Assembly: GCA_013398275.1 (NCBI GenBank)
Contig: VZSE01008388.1
Span: 124,001 to 188,000 of the forward strand
Length of the DNA: 64,000 nucleotides
Origin: Promerops cafer
Taxonomy: Eukaryota > Chordata > Aves > Passeriformes > Nectariniidae
Direction: 5' to 3'
The notes under the pieces are model-generated. The model saw nothing but the letters and a program-made list of their open reading frames with translations, made no database searches and was not told the DNA's origin. How positions within the stretch are numbered: the first letter of the stretch is position 1; each line of letters starts with the position of its first letter. A program made the position numbers and the translations under genes. This document shows positions 15,101 to 27,100 of the stretch, piece after piece.

Positions 15101-18100
15101 CCCATATATTGTTCTTAATATTATCTATTATTTATTATCAATAAATTTCTGGGAAAAGGAGCCACAACTCAAAAGGCAAGAGTCTCAGGTACATCTTTCA
15201 AGGGTCATGGACTCATTTTTGTTCCATCTTCTGTGTGGGGAGAAGGAACACAACAGTGGTTTCAGATGTAGGGCATCTTGCACCTTTGGGCATCCAGAGC
15301 ACACAAGGAGCAGAAGTGGGCTCACAAAAGTTGCAGCTATTCAGTAAGACTCTGGTCTTGGGCTGGTGAAACGTACATATTAAAGTACCTTTCTGGAATC
15401 AAATCAGAAGAATATTTGTATAAATAAATACTTCAGTGTGACTGTCACTGGCAACACCAACCAGTTTTTGCTCATCTGAAGTACACCTAAGTGAAAGAGG
15501 TGAGGAGGAGACTCCACTGCAAAGGCAATATAACCACACAGGATTAGTGAAGGTTCCAAAATGAAAAAAGGCAGAGCCTAGGATACTTCCCATGTCCTTG
15601 CTTCTCAGCTAAAAGATGGAACTGGTATTCAACTAGCTCACCCTTAGGGCCAGCCTACCCCCTGCATGCTAATCTGCTAATCCCTCTTTCCCAGCACCGC
15701 AAGCTTACCCGCATTTAATCGTTTCTTTGGGGTTTTGAGGCTCCGGCACCTGCCACTGGCAGAGCTGCTGTTCTCACTCATGGAGTCCTGCGCTGAGGAG
15801 GCACTCCCCGTGGCCTCGCTGTCCCTCATCATGCTCTCGTAGCCGCTGCTGCCCCCGCTGTGGTAGAAGAGGGCTGTTTTCCCCATGGCAGGGGGCAGCT
15901 CCCCGCTCAGGACGCTGCTGTTGTCGCTCCCATGGCCGCTGCTGCAGCGGTGAGGTTTCCGAGGAGGGGTGATCTTGCTGTAAGGTGAAGGCAGCATGTG
16001 AACAGCTGGCTTCTCGTCTCCAGGAAGGCCCCCGCGCTCGTCTGTCTCCAAGCTTCCCGGCAGCTGTACGCCTCTGGCACTGGTGCTCCCTTGGAGCAGC
16101 TCTGAAATCCGCCCATTGACGGCTCGAAGAGGCAATTTGGAAGCCAGGCTGGAGCCCCGGCTTCTGCTGAGGGACTGCATTGACCAGGACATGTTCTTCC
16201 CACTTGAGGGCAAACTGGAGCTCTGCCCCACAGACTGAGGCAGAGACTTGGTGGAGAAGCTGAGCGTTTTGGTGGCAGAGGCAGAGAGGCTGCGGGCCTT
16301 GGGACTTGCCAGCAGGAGCTTGCTGACAGCAGAGATCTTTGACTGGCTGGATTTTGGGGAGGCACCTGCCGACTGGGAGATCCCCGAGTTGGTGGGTGAG
16401 GACATGGCACTGCGGCTGAGGCTTCTTCCAGCCCTAGGCATGGTGGTGTCTCTGCCAGGGCTCATTTTGGAGCTCACAGAGGACAGACTTTCTGCTCTTT
16501 CCAGCGACAAACACTCATAGTGGCTTCCTGTGGACCTCCCTAGGGAGTTGGTCCTGCTGGCGAGCTGCTCCAGCTTGGCACTGAAGAGCTTGCTGCTGCT
16601 GTTGTTGATGCTGCTGTCTATGCCAGGGCCTTTTTGTTTGGCATTCTGCTCCTCAGGGAAGCTGGCCAGGAAGGACACAGGCTGGCTGGAGGGACTGCTC
16701 GTGGTGCTGCTGGCTGCACTGTGCTGGGGACTGGCTCTGTTCTTCTGATCCAAGCTGGACTTTCTCACAGGTGGCAGAGGAGGGGTCCCTTTGGGACGAG
16801 TGAGTATGCAGTGTTTGGGAGAGGCCATTTTCTTGTCAAGACTAGCCTTAGAAAACTGGGGGAAGGCAGGAGAACTGACTCCATTGCTGTCAGTAGAAGT
16901 AGGATGGAGATGACTGTCAGGTTCCTCCACCTTGCTTGCCTTTGGGAGCCCTCGAGGGAGGCTACAATTCTTCAAGCCATCACTGGAATGAACAGGGCTT
17001 TGGGTTGCAGAGCTGGATGCTGCCACCTCACACCCATCCACAATCCTTTTTAGACTGTCAGATCCTGGGGAAATAGAGGTGTCCCCACTGCTGGTGCTAA
17101 ACCTGTCTGCAGAGGACTGTTTTGTGCTGTGCTCAGGCTTGGCTGAAACTGCGACTGTATCAGGTCTTGGCCCATCACTGCTCCCAGAGCTGTCCTTTTT
17201 AACATCTTCTTCTCTCTTCAACCAAGGGTCTTCAAATTTGATAACCTTCTTAGCAATGGATTCTTTCCCATCACGGGGATGAACAGCCTTTGGGTCTGCA
17301 GTTACAGCCAGTACAGCATCATCAGTGTCTTGAGCTTTGAAGGAATTAACAGCAATACATGGATACACGGTAATGTTCGTCTTCATTGGGATGTAGCCCT
17401 CACAGCTGCTAAGACTTGCTGCATTTTTGATTGTGACAGTCGTTTTGCCTAGAGCTGATATTTTACAGCCTTTGATGGGTGGCACTTTGCCAAAAGCTTC
17501 GTCCCCCATTTCCGACAGTATAAGCATGTTGTCAGTCACTGACTTCTGTTTGTCACTTACACAAATCATGCTGGCACTTTGTATGGTGCTTGCAAACTCA
17601 GAGACAGGGGGTTCTGCCATAGCTTCCCCGTGCCCATAGCACGCCTGGGCTATGAAGCTGTGGCATGACTGTTCACCATCACTCCCCGTGCTCATTTCAC
17701 TCAACCATGAGCTGATGGATGAGCGCCTGCTGCCATCATCTTGGGGTTTGTCATCCAGACTCAGCTTTGGAAGAGGAAGGAACTGTGTGATGCTGACTTC
17801 AGACACAGGAGCTGCACTGGAGTAACATTCAAGATCTTCAGAGATACTGCTGATAATACTGACTGGCCTAGAGCCAGAGGCCAAAGCTTGCACAGAGCAG
17901 TCACTGTTAAAACTGATGATACTGGTCGGGCGCCCATTGTCAAGGACACCACTAATGGTCAGCTCTTCCACAAGGGTGAACACAAGCTCATCCTCTCCAT
18001 TCAGCTCCAATGGCTGCTGCACAGTCACCATTGTTGTGCTCAGAATCTCCTTCTTGGATTCTGGAGAAATGTTTTGTTGCCGATCTTCATTGAGAACAGT

Positions 18101-21100
18101 TTCTTCAAAATCCTCATTGTTGGACGACACTGATTTTTTCATAATCTGAGGGCTCATGCCTACAGGTGGGGTCCGGATTTCTGGCTGTAATAAAGATTCA
18201 GTAGATGTCATGGCAGCATCCTTACTCAGGGGAGCTGGCGGGGGAGTGGAGCTGGGCAGGACTCCTTTCTGTGTATAGACCTTGCACCTCTGGGAAGGAG
18301 AAGTTGGTGGCTTATACTCAGATGTCTTTGAGAGGCTTGCAATGCCAAGCCGGGGTGAACCCATTGGTCGAGGTTTGCCTTCCACAAATCCAGAGGTGTT
18401 GAGCCCTTCTCTGCTGCTCTGCAAGCTGGTACTGTGTGCTAACTGACAAGAGTTAAGCTCTCTACTAGAGCTGCCTGTTACACTCCTGGGAGAAGAAGGA
18501 GTTGAAAGATTGGTAAGAGCTCCAGAAGGAACAGGGGAGTGATTTCTCCTGGTTTTGCTGGGTGTTGTATTTGTATTTTCCTTGGCTTCTCTATCAGGAT
18601 GCTGACATTCTGGCATTGTATCTTCCTTATCTGACTCTGGTAAATAGCTAAGCTCTGCCAGCTGGCTTGAGACAGCACACTTAGACATCTGGTCTGAGCT
18701 AAATTGAGCAGGCATCTCTTCAAAGGGAAATTTGTCGGTCTCTTCACTGCCATCTATGCAATCCAGTCTCTCCTGGAGCTCTGCAAAGGTGTTGCACTTC
18801 AGGCAGTCTCTTTCAGATGTGCTGGGCCCTGATTCACTAACTTCCTCCAATCTGCCCTCATTTTTGGTCTTTTGCAGAGCAGGAACTATAGGAACAAAGT
18901 CCGGGGGACCCTCATTATCTGTCAGTTCCTTGTCAGAAAGGGCAGTGCCATTGGGGCCAACGTAAATCACCGTGTCACACGACTGCTCACTGCTGGATGA
19001 ATAATCAGGATCACTTGATAAATGCAAAATAGGGAAGTCTGGGTCCACAGTGTTTCTAGAATGGAAAGGCCTCAGCTGGGTTGGCCTTCGCATCCGGCCC
19101 TCCTCACAAGAGCTCTCTCCTCCAGAAGAACTTGATGTGTACTGCAACATGAGAGAGCGGGAGAGAGAGAGACAGAGTCTATGACATTTCAGCATTGCAA
19201 GCTGTGTCTTGCACGAACTGCATACACAAAAAATTCATGGTCATATACGAACTGGGAGATCTCTAAACTAAGGCACAGAGCTCTGAGGCTGCTTATCCAT
19301 AGCCCTAGAGCAAACACATAGCTATGTTCAATGGAGAACTCAAAGCCCCAGCTCTGAGTCCCACTCAAAATCATAGGACTTCAAAAAAAAGTACAAAAAG
19401 TATGGATTAAGATACTTCCCTTAACTGAGCCTGGCCAAAGAAACCAGATATTTGGCAAAGGCTTTGTTGATTTTGTTTGTGTGCATACATTTATGTATTT
19501 GAAGAGGAGGAAGAAAACTCATTACACATGACCCCATACTACCAGTGTGTGGAATTACATAACAGGCACTCAGAGGTCTCTGGAGACACAGTGCTCTGAT
19601 GGTGTGTGGACTGAACCCTTCATCTCTCTTCAATCAATTGACAAAAAAAGCTTTTGTCCGTCTGCCAGTTTAAAATAAATGCACACAATTCACTCATTCT
19701 GCCCAATTCACACCACAAGTTGCACAGAAGCAACCAGAACCTTCTAACATGAAAATGGATATAGTCCATCTTCACTCTACTTCTTGGAAAATCTATCACC
19801 CATATTTAGAAGCAGTAGGAATAAAAAGGTCATCAATGCTGGGATTGGGCACAATTGTTCTGCATTTATTTTGCTTCCACTGTCTCTGAGAAGCATAGAG
19901 GATCTAATTCTTAATTAATGCCAATTTTCTTTAACTCTACAGCAGTTTCACTCCTTATTATCTCATTAGCACTAAGAGCATAAAGGAAAATAAATGCTCC
20001 ATAACAGCTATGTTATTAAACAAGGTCAGCTTACAAACCTGCTACAGCAGGTGTGTCTGAACTTACTCCTGTGTCTCTGAAGCTGAAGGATTTACCCCTC
20101 TGATATTGCTCTCTGACACTTGCCTAGGACGGGGTACATACAACCCATACGCTTTGGAACTGATTACTGATTCTGCCGCACGCTGCTCTACCCAGCTAAG
20201 GATCCTTCACGATCCTTCTTCCTCCTTCCTCCATCATTATGAGATGGGAGTTACACATCGTCCTACCTTAGTTTTCTTTTTCTTCATCCTGAGGACCCTT
20301 GAGGCAATCTGGATGGTGGAGAGTGTCTCAGCGTAGTTCCCCGCAGCGGCTGAAATGTGAGCTATCATCGTGGTGCGGCAGTTCATATTCCCCAAGGACT
20401 CTCGGAGCAACATGGTCAGCTTGCTGTCTCTGCAAAATAAAGTGAATTAAGGCTACATTAGCCAGCAAGGTTTCGCTTTGGCCATCATGATGTAACTTGG
20501 GTCTCGGCAAGACATTGTCTCCTCTTTTTAATGGAATCCTAATTAGTTTCCTTCCTCAGGTTTGCACTATGTTGTGCAGCTGAGCATGCTGAAAGACCCT
20601 GGACTACAATTCAAACTTCTTTTCTCTTCCCACTTCCCGTTTTCTGTCTCCTTTTGGTCTCAGTCCTTCTCCATTGTCACCATTGCCAACAGAGACCAGC
20701 AGACCAGCACTGGAGACTGTTAAGGAGCCACAGCAGCAAACATCAAACTGCTCTTTTGTAGTGCACAGTGTGCAGACAAACCCTGGCCCAGCTCTGGAGG
20801 ACAAGAGGGTACTGGATTAGATTAGAGAACACAATTTACTGTTGCCTTCAAGGGCATTGGGTAACTTGATATTAGTAACAGTTAAGTCACTGAAGTTAAT
20901 TTTGGGTTATGCTGGTAAAATACAAACCAATCAAGCCTTCAAACTTCACACGATTGTTCTTTCATATTAGATCTTTTCTTTCACTGAGGCAGAAATCAAA
21001 TTTTCTGTTCTTGCCATTTACTCTATTGTTCAGCATCAGATAGCTTTTGAAATGCTGATGCCTTATTGTGGGGATGTCTGTGACTGGACTCAGAATATGA

Positions 21101-24100
21101 ATTTTAACAGAATAATGATGCATATACAATACTTTTGAGGTGGTCATCTAATCCTGTAGTCAGAAATGCACAATATATAATTTTTAAAGAGACCTTTAGC
21201 TCCATGGGGTAGAGGTCAGCTGGATGGTTATTTGGGAAACGGCATTGTCTTGAAAAGTCTCTCCCCTATGCTAATGATGATGATTGTGGATGATGATGGA
21301 AACAAAGACAGCAACAGCCTGATATTTATCTATCACGAAAGGAATTGCATTCACTGTTGTAATGATGGTGATACCTTCAGTGGCTTCAGATGAGATTTTT
21401 GGGGCTCACTGTTAAATATCTGCAAATGACCTATGGTGCATGTGTGTCCTTGTTCATTCACTTGAGATCTCCAGCTCACAGGAACTCTGCATAAAGCTGC
21501 AGCTGCTGGGAACTGAAGCTATGCCTACTGGATGGGACTGATGGGCAAACACCAAAACTCTTGGACCTCTTTTGTTTGATTGAATAAACAAGAGCATTTG
21601 GGCTGCATATTTTCATGCAATAGCTCTGGAGAGTTCTCATCTCCTGAGGCTTCTAGTACTTGCTGTTTCAGCTTGACTAGAAATACTGAAAATAAAACCT
21701 TTTTTTTGTTTCAGGATTTCTGCTTCCATCTGCTCCAGACACATTGAAGACAGTGTAGTGTCTTTGAGAAGCAAACAAACATTTATAAAGACTATACTGA
21801 GACAAACTCATTAATTTCACTTGTGACCTAAGGCTGCTTTGAAGCCACAGATCCAGAGTTAATAAGCTGTGTCTCAGGTTAGTGTCCCTCCTTTCCACCA
21901 CAGAATAATTAAGATGTCAAATTTTGTACATCAGTTACTGCCACTCCAGTGCAGAATAACATGAAAATTATTAAAATCTCCACAGAAATCAATAACAAGC
22001 CTTTCATTTGCCAGTGCTTCTATCATAACAAAACGTGAGACGACAGGGGAAAGTGCAAAAGAACACATTCTAAACATGTTGGTCTCCTAAGAATGCATAA
22101 CCCATGCAGCCAGCATCAGCGCTGAGACGTGGCTCTCCTAGAGATACATGCATTAGGAATGTAAAACAAGCTGTGCCATCTGCTTTTTGCTGAAATAGTC
22201 ACTTGCAAGAAGAATAACGATACTGAAGAAATATCTATTTATAATTCATCCTCTGACATAGATGGGAACTAAAGGGCAGATTTGTTAAGGATTAAAGCAT
22301 GAACCTAGCAGTAAAAAGCCCAGCCAGCACTGATTTCTAATTTCAGAGTTTGTTCATTCAGCACAGGCTACATCCTGACTCTCATCTTCATCTTGTACCC
22401 AGAAAAAATAACCAGTCTCACGTCACTACTGTACACTGAAAAATAACATAAAGGGGAAGAAAGTTACTAAACACAGATATTTTTTTAAATCTGGACATAG
22501 TCATAAGACAAGTTCAGCAGTTCAGTGTTCACTGACCTCTCACAATAAATCACACCCACTAACTTCGGAAGGAAGGGAGAAAAGGAAAGGAAAGGTGAGG
22601 AAGGGAACAAGGAAGAAAAGAAAGACAGACAGAAAGAAGAGAGAGGAAGGAAGGAAGGAAGAGAGAGAGAGAGAGAGAGGAAGGAAGGAAGGAAGAGAGA
22701 GAGAGAGAGAGAGGAAGGAAGGAAGGAAGAGAGAGAGAGAGGAAGGAAGGAAGGAAGGAAGGAAGGNATTAAAATATTGGTAAAACATTCTGGATGTCTC
22801 ACTGAAATTTGCTTGGCAGTCAGTGTGAGACACAAAGTAGATGCTTTGTTCTTCTGAGTGCTGGCATGGTATTTTTGCCTAAAAAAAATGAAAGGCTATG
22901 AATAATTTCATTAGGCCATTTGTGAGCTGTTATTTGAAAATGAAAACTTTCCTGTGAAAGCAGAAGTTTTACAAAGAGGAGGTCTGCACTTCTGCACTGG
23001 AAAGGCTTTGAGAAGCAAGACCTTTGTTGATCCTCTGGCTCTGCAATCTAAACTAAGACACAGGAAATTTTGAAGAAAGTCACAGAGTCTGCTGCTCCTA
23101 GGTGTATGTTGCTCACTGTGTTGAGCAGAGGATGGCTAGCAGAAGGTTCTAAATTTTTCATAGCAGCAGAGTGAATGCATCAATGTCTTCATGGCAAATA
23201 AGAGGAATGCTAATGGTCTATTTTTATTCTGCTCCAGAAGTAATAAAAATTATAGGTCAGAGCAGCACAATGACTCCATTTTATATACCTGTCTTCATTT
23301 TAAAAGTATTTCTATCCCCTCCACTAATGTTTTTATAGTTTAGGAAATTTACCCTAAGCCATCATGATTATGGGGATATAAAACGCACAAGAAATTGAAG
23401 GTGGGGTCAGGATACCACACTTCAGTCTCCAAAGCCTGTATATCAGTAAGTCAATTCTGCAGTCTTTTCAGTACTTAAAAGTCACCTCATTTTTTTCTAA
23501 CTACATCACTTAGTCTAATAAAATACATTACCTTTACTTGTAAACCTTTTCTTGCCTAGCTTCTTAGACAATCATGGCTACAGAAGAAAAAGCTACTAAA
23601 TACTATTCATATATATCCCACACAGGTAAAAATCAAAAATAAAGTGTGCAAAGCTGTACCTCTGGAAAAGTCCAGAGGCAAGAGCCCTGTGTGCAGGAGA
23701 CTAAACTCTATGATGTATGCCAGCAGGTACAGTACAGCGGTGCAGACTGCCAGGCAGAAAGCTTCAGTTCATTCCACAGAGTAACAGCCCTCCACATGGA
23801 GAGGACCTCTCTCTTCTTCATTGTGCTCCCTCTCCTCCTCTGTTGCTTCCACCCTCTCATATTAAAATAGCTGCTGAAGGACTTACCTGTTTTCCTGCTG
23901 TTTTTTTTAATCCCTCAACAGGAACTCTAGCAGGTATTGAACCTCCCCAAAGAGAGATATGGCCGTGCTGCAATAAGCAGTGTTCTCTACTTCTCTTCAG
24001 AGACCACCATGAAAACTGGGATCAGTGTAAATTAGTCCTTTCACTAAGGAGGAAGATGTACATCTTCCTTTCAGTAAGAAGGAAAGATGTACATCTTCAA

Positions 24101-27100
24101 GCTCCTCTTATACACATCTGTATTTCCCTTCCTCATGAATGATTAATTATACTCAACTTCAAACAACACAGAACCTTACATTGAAGAATGAAGCACGTAA
24201 TATCATTATATGTGTCCTTGGATACTGCATAAATCCCAGTTGCCTGTGTACCTTTAGTCAAAGTCTTCAATTTTTTGACTGGATGCTATTTTTCCACTAG
24301 AGCCCTGCCTCGAACCCTGCACAGAATAAATAGTGCTCACTGAACCATAAGTTATTTAATCTTTCATTTAATCCTTGCCTTGCAATGTATGGATTTATGC
24401 CTTATTTACTGTTAGGACTATACAAACTCTGTTCAGAATCCTGAGTGACCGATTTCTTCAAAGGCTCTTTATCATTTTTTCTCTTCCCTGTGCAGCTCAT
24501 CAGTGCAGTATCTGATGAATGCCTCTGAGGTGAGACATATATTCCTCTGATAATACCTGAAACATTGAAGACTTCATTAACTATAGGTGTTTGGTGTGAA
24601 GCACAGATCTTTCAGAGTATTGATCATTACACAGTCTTCATATTCAAAGTACAGCTTAAATACTTCGACTTAACTTGAATGGGGCAGGCAGTTCTCAAAT
24701 CAGGATACCCAAAAACCCAGGAACATACAATGAGTAGCCCATCTAAAAATTTTAGGAATACATTGTCAGAACTAGTCTGAAGGTAGTGTCAGGTCCTTTC
24801 AGAATACCTCTCAGCTCTTCCATAGTCCTTCATCCCACCCTCCATATGTTTATTGACAATGACCACATCACAGTACAGTCCTGATATTTGGGGATGGAGG
24901 GAGAACCCTGAAAGGACAACACAATATATATAGCCCATTAATTCTGACATTTCCTGACCCTATTGATTTCATGATCCAAATGCACTTATTATATGTATTT
25001 TATGTAATTTCATGTGGATTTGTGGTTACACTTCAATGAGACATCAGCAAGCCTGGAACATTATGGTGTATCAAATAGCCTCAGCTGCTAAACTGGTCTG
25101 GCAGCAGCAGCTGGCTGCCACCTTTTGTTTGGACAAGGAGTAGAGAAGGAGAACATGAATTACAATTTACCAGGGGGTTTTGCTAGCATTTGCTACCTGT
25201 AGAAAAACACTAAGACTTGGAAGCAACACACTCCTTTCCTGTACTGTAGGAAAGCTGTGCTCTCATGCATTCATGTCCTTTTTCACATGCTCTTCTCTGA
25301 TCAGACAGTGCTACAATCTTCTGTCATCATCTATCCTGGGCTTTCCTCAGCTAACCTTTTTGCTTGGTCTTATTCCCAAACAGTGACACTCATCCCCAGT
25401 TCCTCCCTGAAACAGCCTGGCAGAGCTCAGTTTCATCCTGCAGTTGTCTAAGCAGCTACACCAGACTTTGCCGTTCTCCAGCATCACTGCTAGACACTCT
25501 TCCAGTATTAAACTCCTCTTTAGTCCCCCTTTTTCTCCCAGTATCATCCTCCACTCTCACTGCCTGACCTCCAAGGCTCCTCTACCCACTCAAGTTTCCC
25601 CCCAGCTGTTCACTGACACCCAGCAGAGGAATCCCAAAATGTGGCCATAATTCGGCATGGCTGCTGTATCGTGCTGCCAGGTGAGGGGGCAGAGAATGGT
25701 CAGTGCCTTCCTGGATCTTCCTCTGCCAGGTCCTCCAGCTTTAAGAAAATCTGTGTGAGCTACATAGAAAAGAGGCAAATGGTAATTGCTTTTGTTTAGG
25801 GCTGCAAAATAGAATTCATGAATAGAAAATGAAGCAATAAGAATAAATATTGTGCTCAGGAAATTCGCCGGAATTTTTGTTGCCCAGCATTTCATTCTGT
25901 GTATGGGAATTGTTTCACAAAAAGGAGGCAATACTGGAAAGGAAGATCCAGCTGAAGTGTTGGAGTAATGATTTTTCTGTGGAATTATTTACCCAATTGT
26001 ATGATATACTTTGTTTTGTTTCCTGCATTCCCCCCCACCTTAATAACAAATATTTTCTTTGTTTTCCCTTTCCTCTCACCCCATTACTATGCAGATTTTG
26101 GCTATTCAATGACAACAGCAGCACCATCAGAAATATGAATAATAACATTCCACAAGGGAGACTATACAATAGTACAGCTAAGCTTTAGGAAGTGCAAGAC
26201 AGCGTGTTTGTGCTCTCTATTAATCATATACCTTAGTGTCTTCCTAGGCACTCGGCCAAAAGGAGAAAGTTGTCGACTCCCTCCAGGTGTTATGGTTACA
26301 GTATCAGATGATGTATGCCCTCAGGTGTCTTGTAATCTAATTATTTATAGAGGTATGTCAAAGGAAAAAATCTCAGTAACTATGACAGTAATTTTTGATC
26401 ATAAAGTCTTAACTCTGCTCCTTTGAGCTGATGCACTGCTTTATTCACAGTAATAAATATTTACATAACAAAGGAACAACATAAAGACTATATTTGGTTT
26501 TGGCTCTTACTGCATGGGAATAATCTCTACAAAGGACAGTTTATAGCTCAAGAAGCACAAGCCCAGCAGCGGATGTTACAGGTGTGTAACAGCTGAGTTC
26601 ACTATGAACCAGTAGAGTTTGCTTAGTTACATCTTTCCTTTCTGTTAATAATTTTGATAGAGAGGGAGAGAGGAAATGGGAGCAATGTGTGTAGGCACAG
26701 GCAAAATGAGTCCAGGTGGGGAGATAAAGCCCTTGGTGGTTCAGCCATGTAAGCCTGGCTTTGTTAGCAGAAAAAAACAAGGCAGTTGAAGAAAGATGGG
26801 TAATGTGTTGGACCTTTAACCTGGGGAATTCTTCACCTGGTGAAACGAGGCATTGGGGAGACAATGAACTTGTTCCAGGTGGAAACTGACTAGCCTTAAA
26901 GGGAAAATGAAGCATAGTGGAAATTTCCACTGCCACTGCAGTGAGTTATCTTGTATGAGGTGCACTAGCACAACCCAGAACACTGTACTCACAGCAGAGG
27001 GGAAGAGGGAGCCAGCTGAAAGTACTATGCTGAGGGGACACTGTGCTCAGCTTCAGTAATGGGAAACTTCCACATCTGGAAGGGATGTGACACTACAGCA

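Larger units (their letters stand above)
3041..15708 (-). other. KIF26B intron 12
   Basis: This 12.7-kb intron has donor GTAAGC (15708) and acceptor TTTGCAG (3041). Contents seen are an 11-bp-arm inverted repeat (3841-3871), an A-rich tract (8545-8608), a CA-rich patch (9936-9958), a GC-rich patch around 10270-10450, and a G-rich direct repeat (14015-14067). The open frames here match no family I know, and several overlap on both strands, as expected for chance. Confidence 0.85.

Noticed and set aside
15907..16410. 167-codon alternative frame on the minus strand inside the giant exon
   Set aside because: Shadow of the KIF26B frame in a GC-rich, Ser/Pro-rich region.
16634..17053. 139-codon antisense frame in the giant exon
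   Set aside because: Antisense shadow of real coding sequence, with no independent support.
19142..19195. Upstream ATG extending the giant exon frame by 18 codons
   Set aside because: The stretch is the (CT)n polypyrimidine tract plus acceptor; splicing at 19141 joins in phase to KKKKTK.
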